From Bacteroidales bacterium (GTDB lineage: Bacteria; Bacteroidota; Bacteroidia; Bacteroidales; Muribaculaceae), in the NCBI GenBank assembly GCA_019415705.1, contig DXYS01000075.1, positions 27,969 through 91,968 of the forward strand: a DNA stretch of 64,000 bases. Direction: 5' to 3'. This document shows, one piece after another, positions 7,828-16,701 of the stretch; position 1 is the stretch's first letter; every line of letters starts with the position of its first letter. A program made the translations under genes and the position numbers. Under the pieces are notes generated by a model. It searched no databases, was not told where the DNA came from, and saw only the letters and a list, made by a program, of their open reading frames with translations.

Positions 7828-9260
7828 GAAGCTTTATGTCAGACGACAATCCTGCGGCCACACTGCTCATAGCACTGACCGTGCTTGTCATTGTTTCATG
7901 TCTGCCTGTGGGCGAGTGGAGCGGCGGCCGCTTTAAGGATTTCAATCTGTTTGAAGATGTTTTCGAGCCGACTGACAGGCCCGATGCCTCGTCACATGCT
8001 AATGTCGAGATAGATCCCGAGTTGCAGGCCATACTTGCCGAAAATCAGCCTGACCAAGAAGTCACGTCAGCCGAAGAACTACCGGTCAGGACCTTAGATG
8101 ACAGCAGTGTGCAGCCGTCTGTCGATACAGAGACTCAGCCGATGCCGGCCGAGCAGGCTCCGAGAGTAGGCGATATGACTGTTATCGAGGATTATACGGC
8201 TCTCGGACAGGGCCCGGCGCGGCTTAGAGCTGCATTGGCGCAGAGCGGTAGCCGCACCGTCAGAATAGCCGTCATCGGCGACTCATATATAGAAGGTGAC
8301 ATCTTCACTCAGGACCTGCGAAGTCTCATGCAGCAGCGATTTGGCGGCCGCGGAACGGGTTATGTGGCGATGCACAGCGATTTCCCCGGTTTCCGTCGGT
8401 CGGTCACGCAGTCGGGTAAAGGCTGGAAACGACATGATATGCGTCACCGTCAGTCAGATCCGGTCAAGCCTCTTGCCGGTGAATATTTTGTCGCTGAAGA
8501 GGGCGCAATATCGACTTACAAAGGAACAAAACGCATAGAGTGTGCACAGGCATGGTCGTGTTCGCGGCTTATGTATATAGCTCCTGACGGTGGCAAGGTG
8601 ACATTAAAAAATGACGGCGGCATCCAAGAAGTTGAACTTGCTCCCTCTGAGACTGTCTCCTTGGCCGAGCTTGACGGAGAAACCTCGACATTTGCCGTAA
8701 ATAATATTACTCCCGGTGTAAAGTGCCTCGGAGTATGGCTTGACGACGCGACCGGTGTGTCGGTCGACTGTATGTCGTTAAGAGGCAACTCTGGTGTCGC
8801 GGCGCGTAATCTTTCGGTGGAACTTGCGTCGGCGATGGCGCAGTTTGTCGACTATGATATGATAATTGTCGAGTACGGCATGAACGCTCTTTCTGACGAG
8901 CAGACCGATTATACGTCTTACGGCCGTGTGATGGACCGTGTCATAGCGCGCCTGCGCGAGTGTTATCCCGATGCGGATATTTTACTTGCCGGGGTCGGTG
9001 ACCGCGGTCATAAAAAGGGGAGTGACGTTGTCTCGATGTCGACTGTCGGTGCGATGACACGTGCCCAGCGTGACTGTGCGCGCCGCAGCAAGATACTTTT
9101 CTGGGATATACGTGACGCCATGGGAGGCGAGAACTCCATCGCCGAGTGGCAGCGTAACGGACTCGTCAATTCCGACTATATCCATCTTAATCATAAGGGC
9201 GGCAAAAAACTTGCCGACTCGTTCTATAAGTCTTTGATATATGCACTCTATGGTGAATAA
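7824..9260 (+). CDS. SGNH/GDSL-hydrolase-like membrane-anchored protein
   Basis: A 478-aa protein with an N-terminal membrane helix (about 12-28, ATLLIALTVLVIVSCLP), a variable acidic linker to about residue 130, and an SGNH-type domain. Block I is VIGDSYIEGD (GDS nucleophile), a GMNALS segment may be the Asn block, and DYIHLNHKGG supplies the C-terminal Asp-x-x-His. The extracytoplasmic SGNH domain next to an MBOAT acyltransferase suggests it completes transfer of an acyl group, usually acetyl, to a surface glycan, as AlgX/AlgJ or PatB do. It overlaps both neighbours. Confidence 0.7.
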   Translation: MRSFMSDDNPAATLLIALTVLVIVSCLPVGEWSGGRFKDFNLFEDVFEPTDRPDASSHANVEIDPELQAILAENQPDQEVTSAEELPVRTLDDSSVQPSVDTETQPMPAEQAPRVGDMTVIEDYTALGQGPARLRAALAQSGSRTVRIAVIGDSYIEGDIFTQDLRSLMQQRFGGRGTGYVAMHSDFPGFRRSVTQSGKGWKRHDMRHRQSDPVKPLAGEYFVAEEGAISTYKGTKRIECAQAWSCSRLMYIAPDGGKVTLKNDGGIQEVELAPSETVSLAELDGETSTFAVNNITPGVKCLGVWLDDATGVSVDCMSLRGNSGVAARNLSVELASAMAQFVDYDMIIVEYGMNALSDEQTDYTSYGRVMDRVIARLRECYPDADILLAGVGDRGHKKGSDVVSMSTVGAMTRAQRDCARRSKILFWDIRDAMGGENSIAEWQRNGLVNSDYIHLNHKGGKKLADSFYKSLIYALYGE

Positions 9261-10512
9261 AATATTTGTGTGCGTTTTAGCGGCGTTATGCCTGCCGTGT
9301 GTTATGCGCGGCGAGGATGACGGTGACAGCTATACGCGCGAGAATCCTGATATCGACGTCACGTCCTCCTATGACCGATATTCAGACTACCCCTATCTTA
9401 ATCTCGCTGCCAATTGCATCGTGCTTAACGGCGAAGACACTGTCGGACTGAAAAATGCCATACGCTCTGTGTCAGACCGCACAGTCAGCATAGTGCATAT
9501 CGGAGACTCGCATATACAGGCTGACATGGGCTCGGGGCAGACACGACGTCTTGTTCAGGAGCGTTACGGCAGCGCCGGCCGGGGATTGATTGCGCCTCTC
9601 AAGATAGCCGGAACTAATCAGCCTGTCGACTATACATTTAACTCGTCATCACAATTTAACGCCGAGCGCCTGCTTGCCGATCCATGGACTCAGCCTATGG
9701 GGTTGAGCGGTGTGTCGTTAAAACTCCTTGACTCGTCGGCTACGTTTACCATATGCTGTGACGAGCCATTCGAACGTGTCAGGCTCTATTACAGCGGCTC
9801 TCTGCTGTCGGTGGACAATGTGACCGATATGACAGACGGGTCTGTCCCCCTTGTTTTTGCGACTGACGCTTCGGCTGAATACGTCGAAATCTATCTGCCG
9901 ATGCCTTGCTCCTCTGTCGAAATCAAGGTCTCGACTTTCGGCGAGACCTGCGTGCACGGCGCGATGCTGTCGTCTGACCTCATAGGTGTCTACTATCATG
10001 CCATCGGCATTAACGGTGCCACTTTTGACAATTACAACCGTTTTGGAAGTTATGGCAGCGAGGTTGCGTCGCTATCGCCTGACATCATAATAATCAGCCT
10101 CGGCACAAACGAGGCGTTCGGCCGCACGACCGACTATGAGTTCCGCTCATCAATTGACAGGCTTGTCAATAGCCTGCGGCGAGCCAATCCCGATGCGTTT
10201 ATTTTGTTAACGACCCCGTCTGAGTGCCAGCGTTCATACCGTCGCCGACGCGGTCGCCGCAGTTATGCTGTCAACAAACGCGTTGCAGAGTTGCGTGACA
10301 TAATCGTCGACTACGGACGTCGTAACGGTGTGGCCGTCTATGACTGGTATGAGGTGGCCGGTGGCGCCGGCGCATCAGCCAAGATGCTTGCAGATAAACT
10401 TCTGAACACTGACCGCATACACATGACACGTGCGGGCTACGAACTTGCCGGCTCGTTGCTTTTTGACGCTCTTGTCGGTCTGGTCGGAGAGGAGGGCGAA
10501 AACAATGATTGA
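9241..10512 (+). CDS. Secreted SGNH/GDSL-hydrolase-like protein
   Basis: A 423-aa (or 420-aa if the ATG at 9250 is used) SGNH-family protein with a signal peptide (IFVCVLAALCLPCVM). Block I is VHIGDSHIQAD, the Asn/Gly block is SLGTNEAFG, and the terminal catalytic pair is DRIHMTRAGY. Two SGNH proteins followed by an MBOAT protein form a compact O-acylation unit; this copy would act in the periplasm. A local Arg-rich patch (RSYRRRRGRRSYA) precedes the last domain segment. The start codon overlaps the end of the upstream gene, indicating translational coupling. Confidence 0.72.
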   Translation: MHSMVNKIFVCVLAALCLPCVMRGEDDGDSYTRENPDIDVTSSYDRYSDYPYLNLAANCIVLNGEDTVGLKNAIRSVSDRTVSIVHIGDSHIQADMGSGQTRRLVQERYGSAGRGLIAPLKIAGTNQPVDYTFNSSSQFNAERLLADPWTQPMGLSGVSLKLLDSSATFTICCDEPFERVRLYYSGSLLSVDNVTDMTDGSVPLVFATDASAEYVEIYLPMPCSSVEIKVSTFGETCVHGAMLSSDLIGVYYHAIGINGATFDNYNRFGSYGSEVASLSPDIIIISLGTNEAFGRTTDYEFRSSIDRLVNSLRRANPDAFILLTTPSECQRSYRRRRGRRSYAVNKRVAELRDIIVDYGRRNGVAVYDWYEVAGGAGASAKMLADKLLNTDRIHMTRAGYELAGSLLFDALVGLVGEEGENND

Positions 10513-12013
10513 GCGTATTACAAATTATCTTTCGACCTTCGACTTTGACCGTCTGCTGTCGATGCTCGCATATGACGTGCATCAGCCGCTGCTGTTTAAC
10601 ACAGGATTGTTCCTTGTGCTGTTCGCAGGCTTTCTGGTCATATACCACGTTCTGCGCAACCGCACACGGCTGCGCATGCTCTTTGTCATAGTGTTCTCGC
10701 TGTATTTCTACTATAAGTCGAGCGCGGGCTACTGCTTTATTCTGCTCGGCGTCTGTGTCAGCGACTACGTCATCGGACGGTTGCTTTTTGCCGCCAAATC
10801 AGGCTTTTGGCGACGCGCGCTGGTTGCGCTCAACGTCGTTGTCAACGTGGGGATGCTCGTCTATTTCAAGTACTTCAATCTGCTGCTTGAGACGATTTCA
10901 AATTTCGGCATCGCCCGTTTTGACGCTTTAGACATAATCTTGCCCGCAGGCATATCCTTTTTTACATTCCGTTCGATAAGCTACATTGTCGACATCTACC
11001 GCGGCGAGTTGGAGCCGGCGCGTAATTTCATAGACTATTGTTTCTTCCTGACATTCTTCCCGCCGCTGCTTGCCGGCCCGGTCGTCAGAGCTAAGGATAT
11101 GTTGCCGCAGATCTACGCCCGGCCGTCGGCCACACGCGAGATGACCGGCCGGGGACTGATGCTCGTTATGGCCGGCCTCGTCAAAAAGGTCATAATCGCC
11201 GATTATATCAGCGGCAATTTCGTTGACCGAATATTCGATAATCCGACCCTATATTCAGGCGTTGAGTGTCTGACCGGAGCAGTCGGCTTTACTTTGCACC
11301 TCTACTGCGATTTTTCGGGTTACTCCGACATTGCCATCGGCATCGCTCTGCTCTTGGGCTATGAGTTCGCGGACAATTTCCGCGCTCCGTTCAAGGCTCA
11401 GAATCCCTCGGAGTTCTGGCGGCGCTGGCATATCTCACTGTCAACGTGGCTTCGCGACTATATCTATATCCCGCTCGGCGGCAACCGCAAAGGCTCGGCC
11501 CGAACTTATCTCAACAATTTCCTCACTATGCTCATTGGCGGCCTGTGGCACGGGGCGTCGTGGCTCTATGTGCTCTGGGGCGCCTACCACGGCATGTTGC
11601 TCGCCGTGCACAAGTTCTGTCGCACGCATTTGCCTCGGCTGCCGGAGAACGTCAGGGGGACATGGCCTGTGCGCTTGGCCAACATGTCGGTGACATTTGT
11701 GCTTGTGGTCATAGGCTTTGTATTCTTCCGAGCACGTTCTCTGGAGACTGTCGGAGAGATTTATACGCAGATTTTCACGGCGTTTCATCCCGAGATTTTC
11801 ATGCAGTTTGTCGGCAGTTACAGCCTGATTGTTGCTGCAATAGCAGCCGGTTTTGTGATGCACATGACGCCGAGGTCGTGGACCGGTGGCGTAACGCGCG
11901 CTTATGTGGCTATGCCGCTTGTTATGCAGGCATTTTTGCTTGCGGCGGTGCTGTTTTTCATCATCCAGTCACGCAGCGCCGAACTTGTGCCCTTCGTTTA
12001 TCTGCAATATTGA
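10505..12013 (+). CDS. MBOAT family membrane O-acyltransferase
   Basis: A 502-aa polytopic protein of the AlgI/DltB/PatA-like MBOAT family, which passes acyl groups from the cytoplasm across the membrane. Signatures are FWRRWHISLSTWLRDYIYIP and GGLWHGASWLYVLWGAYHG, which contain the conserved His residues. I chose the ATG at 10505, which overlaps the preceding stop, over the longer frame starting at 10430 inside the SGNH gene. With the two SGNH genes it forms a putative O-acetylation system; the acceptor (peptidoglycan, capsule or other glycan) is not shown by the sequence. Confidence 0.9.
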   Translation: MIERITNYLSTFDFDRLLSMLAYDVHQPLLFNTGLFLVLFAGFLVIYHVLRNRTRLRMLFVIVFSLYFYYKSSAGYCFILLGVCVSDYVIGRLLFAAKSGFWRRALVALNVVVNVGMLVYFKYFNLLLETISNFGIARFDALDIILPAGISFFTFRSISYIVDIYRGELEPARNFIDYCFFLTFFPPLLAGPVVRAKDMLPQIYARPSATREMTGRGLMLVMAGLVKKVIIADYISGNFVDRIFDNPTLYSGVECLTGAVGFTLHLYCDFSGYSDIAIGIALLLGYEFADNFRAPFKAQNPSEFWRRWHISLSTWLRDYIYIPLGGNRKGSARTYLNNFLTMLIGGLWHGASWLYVLWGAYHGMLLAVHKFCRTHLPRLPENVRGTWPVRLANMSVTFVLVVIGFVFFRARSLETVGEIYTQIFTAFHPEIFMQFVGSYSLIVAAIAAGFVMHMTPRSWTGGVTRAYVAMPLVMQAFLLAAVLFFIIQSRSAELVPFVYLQY

Positions 12014-12024
12014 GTGTCGACGGC

Positions 12025-12055
12025 TTGCATTAGTCGGGGTTATTGGCTAACTTTG
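12025..12055 (+). promoter_or_regulatory. Promoter of the GH3 gene
   Basis: TTG at 12025-12027, a 20-nt spacer and TAACTTTG at 12048-12055 fit the Bacteroidota consensus. It lies about 40 bp before the GH3 start codon and just after the MBOAT stop. Confidence 0.6.
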
Positions 12056-12096
12056 TGCAATAACTTCATCACTAAAGCCGTCTCCTTAAATATCCT

Positions 12097-14469
12097 ATGA
12101 AATCAAAGTATCTTGTGCTTGCCATGGCTTTGCTTGCCATCGGCGCTGACGCCCGCAAATCATCAGACATCTACCATAAAGGCTGGATAGACTTCAATAA
12201 AAACGGACGTATGGACGTCTACGAGGACCCCTCGCAGCCCATTGACCGCCGCGTCGACGACCTGCTTTTGCAGATGACGATGGACGAGAAAACCTGTCAG
12301 ATGGCCACGCTTTACGGCTCGGGCCGCGTGCTCAAAGATTCGCTTCCCACAGACGGCTGGCGCGACGAGATATGGCGCGACGGCATCGGCAACATAGACG
12401 AGCAGGCCAACGGTCTCGGCAAGTTCGGGTCGTCAATCAGCTATCCATATGCCGCCTCAATCGACAACCGTCATGCCATACAGCGTTGGTTTGTCGAGCA
12501 GACGCGTCTCGGCATACCCGTCGACTACACCAACGAAGGCATCCGCGGTCTTTGTCACGACCGCGCCACGATGTTTCCCGCACAATGCGGGCAGGGCGCG
12601 ACATGGGACCGTCAGCTCATAGCCGACATAGCCCGTGTTACTGCCGAGGAAGCCAATGCGCTCGGTTATACAAACATATACTCGCCGATACTCGACATCG
12701 CTCAGGACCCGCGTTGGGGCAGGGTGGTCGAGAGTTATGGCGAAGACCCTTATCTTGTCGGCGAGCTCGGCAAACAGATGATTGTCGGCTTGCAGAGCCG
12801 AGGACTGTACTCTACGCCCAAGCACTTTGCTGTCTACAGTATCCCGGTCGGCGGACGAGACGGTGGTACGCGCACCGACCCCCATGTAGCTCCGCGCGAG
12901 ATGCGCACACTCTATATCGAGCCGTTCCGCAAGGCTTTTACCGAGGCCGGCGCCAAGGGCGTGATGAGTTCGTACAATGACTATGACGGCGAACCGATTA
13001 CGGGCAGCTATCACTTCCTCACCGAGATACTGCGTGATCAATGGGGCTTTACGGGCTATGTTGTCTCTGACAGCGAGGCCGTTGAGTTTCAGCACAGCAA
13101 ACATCACACTACGTCAGACGCCGTGGAGTCTGCGGCGCGTTGTGTCAATGCCGGTCTGAACGTCCGCACCAACTTCTCGCTTCCCGAGAATTTCGTCAAC
13201 CCACTCCGTGAGGCTATCGCCCGCGGCATGGTCAGCGAGCAGACTATTGACAGCCGAGTGCGTGACGTGCTCCGTGCTAAATTCGACATGGGTCTTTTTG
13301 ACAATCCTTACAAGGGCGACGTCAAGACGGTCGATAAGATAGTACACTCCGACGAGCACAAGGCGGTTTCACGCCGCGCGGCGCTTGAGTCGATAGTCCT
13401 GTTAAAGAATGACGGCATCCTGCCGCTTTGTGCTGACAGCCTCAGACGTGTAGCCGTCATCGGTCCTAACGCCGAGGAGCGAGACCAGCTTATATGCCGT
13501 TACGGCCCTGCCAATCCGCCTATTATCACCGTGGCCGATGGTCTGCGCCGTGCTTTGCCTGAGGCTGAGGTAACTTATGCCAAGGGCTGCGACATCATAG
13601 ACAAATATTTCCCTGAGTCAGAGCTGTATAATGTGCCGTTAGACGGCACGGAGCAGGCTATGATTGCTGAGGCTGTAGAAACAGCCCGCAAGGCTGACGT
13701 GGCAATCATGGTACTCGGTGGCAACGAGAAGACAGTACGCGAGGAGTATTCGCGCACAGACCTCAATCTGCCCGGCCGTCAGCAGCAGTTGCTTGAGGCC
13801 GTATATGCCACGGGTACACCCGTAGTGCTTGTGCTTGTCGACGGACGCGCCTCGACCATCAACTGGGCGGACCGGTTTGTGCCCGGTATCCTTCATTGCT
13901 GGTTTCCCGGCGAGTTTATGGGCGAGGCCATAGCCGATGTGCTTTTAGGCAAATACAATCCCGGCGGCCACCTCGCCGTGACCTTCCCCAAATCGGTTGG
14001 TCAGATACCGTTTGCCTTCCCGTTCAAACCCGGCTCGGACTCGCCCGGCTTCGTCAGAGTTGCCGGCGCGCTTTATCCTTTCGGTCACGGACTGAGTTAC
14101 ACGACGTTTGAGTACTCTGACATCGCAGTGGACAAGCCTCGTGCGACGGTCGGCGATTCTATCAACGTAAGCTTTATGGTAACAAACACCGGCAAAGTGG
14201 CCGGCGACGAAGTGGCTCAGCTCTATCTTAAGGACGAAATATCGAGTCTGACGACCTATGAGCGCGTGTTGCGAGGCTTTGAGCGCATCAGTCTCGCACC
14301 CGGCGAGAGCCGCCGACTGACGATGACTCTGTCACCGCGTGACCTCGGTCTCTACGACCGCGACGGCAACTTCGGCGTCGAGCCCGGCTGGTTTACGGTC
14401 ATTGTAGGCCGCTCGTCAAAAGATACGCGTCTCGAAACGCGCTTTGAAGTAATGGATTATTTAAAGTAG
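12097..14469 (+). CDS. Secreted glycoside hydrolase family 3 (beta-glucosidase/xylosidase type)
   Basis: A 790-aa exo-glycosidase with a signal peptide (residues 1-19, KYLVLAMALLAIGADA). A short EF-hand-like segment (DFNKNGRMDVYED) precedes the GH3 TIM-barrel domain. The likely nucleophile is D325 in YVVSDSEAV. The second (alpha/beta) domain spans about 430-640 (AVIGPNAEERDQ, VVLVLVDGR), and an Fn3-like domain closes the protein (about 680-785, VAQLYLKDEISSLTTYERVL). It probably releases beta-linked sugars from plant or host oligosaccharides in the periplasm. No SusC/SusD pair is adjacent, so substrate is unknown. It has its own promoter and terminator. Confidence 0.92.
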   Translation: MKSKYLVLAMALLAIGADARKSSDIYHKGWIDFNKNGRMDVYEDPSQPIDRRVDDLLLQMTMDEKTCQMATLYGSGRVLKDSLPTDGWRDEIWRDGIGNIDEQANGLGKFGSSISYPYAASIDNRHAIQRWFVEQTRLGIPVDYTNEGIRGLCHDRATMFPAQCGQGATWDRQLIADIARVTAEEANALGYTNIYSPILDIAQDPRWGRVVESYGEDPYLVGELGKQMIVGLQSRGLYSTPKHFAVYSIPVGGRDGGTRTDPHVAPREMRTLYIEPFRKAFTEAGAKGVMSSYNDYDGEPITGSYHFLTEILRDQWGFTGYVVSDSEAVEFQHSKHHTTSDAVESAARCVNAGLNVRTNFSLPENFVNPLREAIARGMVSEQTIDSRVRDVLRAKFDMGLFDNPYKGDVKTVDKIVHSDEHKAVSRRAALESIVLLKNDGILPLCADSLRRVAVIGPNAEERDQLICRYGPANPPIITVADGLRRALPEAEVTYAKGCDIIDKYFPESELYNVPLDGTEQAMIAEAVETARKADVAIMVLGGNEKTVREEYSRTDLNLPGRQQQLLEAVYATGTPVVLVLVDGRASTINWADRFVPGILHCWFPGEFMGEAIADVLLGKYNPGGHLAVTFPKSVGQIPFAFPFKPGSDSPGFVRVAGALYPFGHGLSYTTFEYSDIAVDKPRATVGDSINVSFMVTNTGKVAGDEVAQLYLKDEISSLTTYERVLRGFERISLAPGESRRLTMTLSPRDLGLYDRDGNFGVEPGWFTVIVGRSSKDTRLETRFEVMDYLK

Positions 14470-14502
14470 CTATAATAGCTAATATAGCTGAATTAGCTAT
14501 TT
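14467..14502. repeat. AGCTAT-rich intergenic repeat, second copy
   Basis: Four AGCT cores in TAGCTAT/ATAGCTA-like context, starting within the GH3 stop codon and followed by TTATATAAATAATGTG. The layout matches the repeat at 4278-4313. It lies directly upstream of the GH3 terminator hairpin. Confidence 0.6.
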
Positions 14503-14516
14503 TATATAAATAATGT

Positions 14517-14550
14517 GAAAGCCTCAGACTAAGCATGAGGCTTTCTTGCT
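14517..14550 (+). terminator. Terminator after the GH3 gene
   Basis: A perfect 10-bp inverted repeat pairs 14517-14526 with 14536-14545 around a 9-nt loop. The 5' arm begins GAAA and the 3' arm ends TTTC, followed by TTG. The U-tract is short but lies partly within the stem. Confidence 0.7.
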
Positions 14551-14576
14551 GTATTATGCGATTATTTGTAATTTTG
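14546..14576 (+). promoter_or_regulatory. Promoter of uvrB
   Basis: TTG at 14546-14548, a 20-nt spacer and TAATTTTG at 14569-14576 fit the Bacteroidota promoter consensus, immediately after the GH3 terminator and about 25 bp before the uvrB ATG. Confidence 0.6.
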
Positions 14577-14601
14577 TAAAATTGCATTTTACTGAAAACA
14601 C

Positions 14602-16701
14602 ATGGATTTTAATCTCGTCTCTCAATATAAGCCTACCGGCGACCAGCCTCAGGCCATAGAGCAACTTGTCGAGGGTGTCAACTCAGGCGCGCAGGCGCAG
14701 ACCCTGCTTGGCGTCACCGGCTCCGGCAAGACTTTCACTATGGCAAATGTCATAAAGGAGGTCAAAAAGCCGACCCTTATTCTTAGTCACAACAAAACTC
14801 TCGCCGCACAACTTTACAGCGAGTTCAAACAATTTTTTCCCGATAACGCCGTCGAATATTTTGTCTCGTATTATGATTATTATCAGCCTGAGGCATATAT
14901 ACCGTCGGTAGACAAATATATCGAGAAAGACCTGATGATCAATGACGAGATTGACCGTCTGCGTCTTGCCACGACTTCGGCATTGCTTTCGGGCCGGCGT
15001 GATGTGATAGTCGTCTCGTCTGTCTCCTGTCTTTACGGTATCGGCAACCCCGAGGATTTTCATGCTAACGCCATCGACATTAAGGTCGGCGCCAAAGTGG
15101 CCCGCAATGCCTTTCTGCGTAGTCTCGTGGCAGCCCTCTATGCACGCAACGAGGTGAGTCAGGACCGCGGCACTTTCCGTGTCAAGGGCGATACGGTCGA
15201 CATCCGTCTTGCCTATGAGGACATTATCGTGCGTGTCGTCTTCTGGGGTGACGAGATTGAGTCTATAGAGACCATGCATCCCGACGACAATGTGCCTTTG
15301 GGCAAGCATGACTGCTTTAGAATCTACCCGGCCAATATTTTCGTCACATCGCCGCAGCGTCAAGCATCAGCTATCGCACAGATACAGTTAGACCTCGGCC
15401 AACAGGTCGAGTTTTTCAACCGCGAGGCCCGCGAGCTTGAGGCCAAGCGTCTCTATGAGCGTGTTACTTATGATGTGGAGATGATAAAGGAGGTAGGCTA
15501 CTGTTCGGGCATAGAGAACTATTCACGCTATTTCGACGGCCGTCAGCCCGGGATGCGTCCGTTCTGTCTCTTGGACTATTTCCCCAAAGATTTTCTGACC
15601 ATCATCGACGAGAGTCATGTGACGATGCCGCAGATCAGGGCAATGTACGGCGGCGACCTTTCGCGCAAGATGAATCTTGTGGAGTATGGTTTCCGTCTGC
15701 CGGCCGCCCTTGATAACCGGCCGCTCAAGTTCGAGGAGTTTGAGCGTCTGACGCCTCAGATAATCTTTGTCAGCGCCACTCCGGCCGATTATGAGCTCGA
15801 ACGCTGCGAGGGCGTTGTCGTCGAGCAACTCATACGTCCTACGGGCCTTCTTGACCCGATGATTACGGTGCGTCCGTCGCTCAACCAGATTGATGATCTG
15901 ATGGAGGAAATCAATCTGCGCATCGAGCGCAACGAGCGCACGCTCGTGACCACGCTTACCAAGCGCATGGCCGAGGAGTTGAACGACTATCTCATCAAGA
16001 ACGGCGTGAGCGCCGCATATATCCACAGCGATGTCGACACGATGGACCGTGTCAAAATCCTTGACGAACTCCGCGCCGGAACTTATGACGTGCTGATTGG
16101 TGTCAACCTTCTGCGCGAGGGCCTCGACTTGCCTGAAGTGTCGCTCGTGGCGATACTCGACGCTGACAAGGAAGGCTTCCTGCGCAGTCATCGCTCGCTG
16201 ACGCAGACAGTCGGCCGCGCCGCCCGTAATATCAACGGTCAGGTCATCATGTATGCCGACCGCATTACCGAGTCGATGCAGCAGACCATTGACGAGACCG
16301 ACCGTCGCCGCAAGATGCAACTTGACTACAATGAGGCCCACGGCATCACGCCGACAGCCATCATCAAGGCGCGCAACGCTATCATCGGCCACGAGACGGA
16401 GGAGGACCTCGCCGAGCGCAAGCCGGGACGCCAGCCTCAGCGTCAGCAGAATGTCAAGGACAAACGCGAACGTCAGCGCAGCGGTGCCAAGCCGTTATAT
16501 GCCAATGAGTTCTCCCAGACTGTCGACATTGCGGCCGACCCTGTCATACCTTATATGAACCGCGACGAGCTTCAGCGTTCCATCACACGCCTGCGCACTC
16601 AGATGCTCGAGGCGGCCAAAGAGATGGAATTTATCGAGGCCGCGCGGCTGCGTGACGAAATTATCAAGATGGAACAACGTCTGGAATCTATGCCCGCATG
16701 A
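14602..16701 (+). CDS. uvrB: Excinuclease ABC subunit UvrB
   Basis: A 699-aa nucleotide-excision-repair helicase-like protein. Walker A is GVTGSGKTFT (about 38-47), the damage-clamping beta-hairpin is YYDYYQPEAYIP, the DEAD-like box is TIIDESHV, and the SF2 helicase C-domain has VGRAARN. A C-terminal UVR motif that binds UvrC lies at about 655-695 (LRTQMLEAAKEMEFIEAARL). A Gln/Arg-rich linker around 610-640 makes it slightly longer than typical UvrB. The downstream ygiQ start codon overlaps its stop. Confidence 0.97.
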   Translation: MDFNLVSQYKPTGDQPQAIEQLVEGVNSGAQAQTLLGVTGSGKTFTMANVIKEVKKPTLILSHNKTLAAQLYSEFKQFFPDNAVEYFVSYYDYYQPEAYIPSVDKYIEKDLMINDEIDRLRLATTSALLSGRRDVIVVSSVSCLYGIGNPEDFHANAIDIKVGAKVARNAFLRSLVAALYARNEVSQDRGTFRVKGDTVDIRLAYEDIIVRVVFWGDEIESIETMHPDDNVPLGKHDCFRIYPANIFVTSPQRQASAIAQIQLDLGQQVEFFNREARELEAKRLYERVTYDVEMIKEVGYCSGIENYSRYFDGRQPGMRPFCLLDYFPKDFLTIIDESHVTMPQIRAMYGGDLSRKMNLVEYGFRLPAALDNRPLKFEEFERLTPQIIFVSATPADYELERCEGVVVEQLIRPTGLLDPMITVRPSLNQIDDLMEEINLRIERNERTLVTTLTKRMAEELNDYLIKNGVSAAYIHSDVDTMDRVKILDELRAGTYDVLIGVNLLREGLDLPEVSLVAILDADKEGFLRSHRSLTQTVGRAARNINGQVIMYADRITESMQQTIDETDRRRKMQLDYNEAHGITPTAIIKARNAIIGHETEEDLAERKPGRQPQRQQNVKDKRERQRSGAKPLYANEFSQTVDIAADPVIPYMNRDELQRSITRLRTQMLEAAKEMEFIEAARLRDEIIKMEQRLESMPA

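Noticed and set aside
10430..10504. Upstream start of the MBOAT gene
   Set aside because: It would lie inside the preceding SGNH gene; the ATG at 10505 fits the overlapping-stop arrangement.
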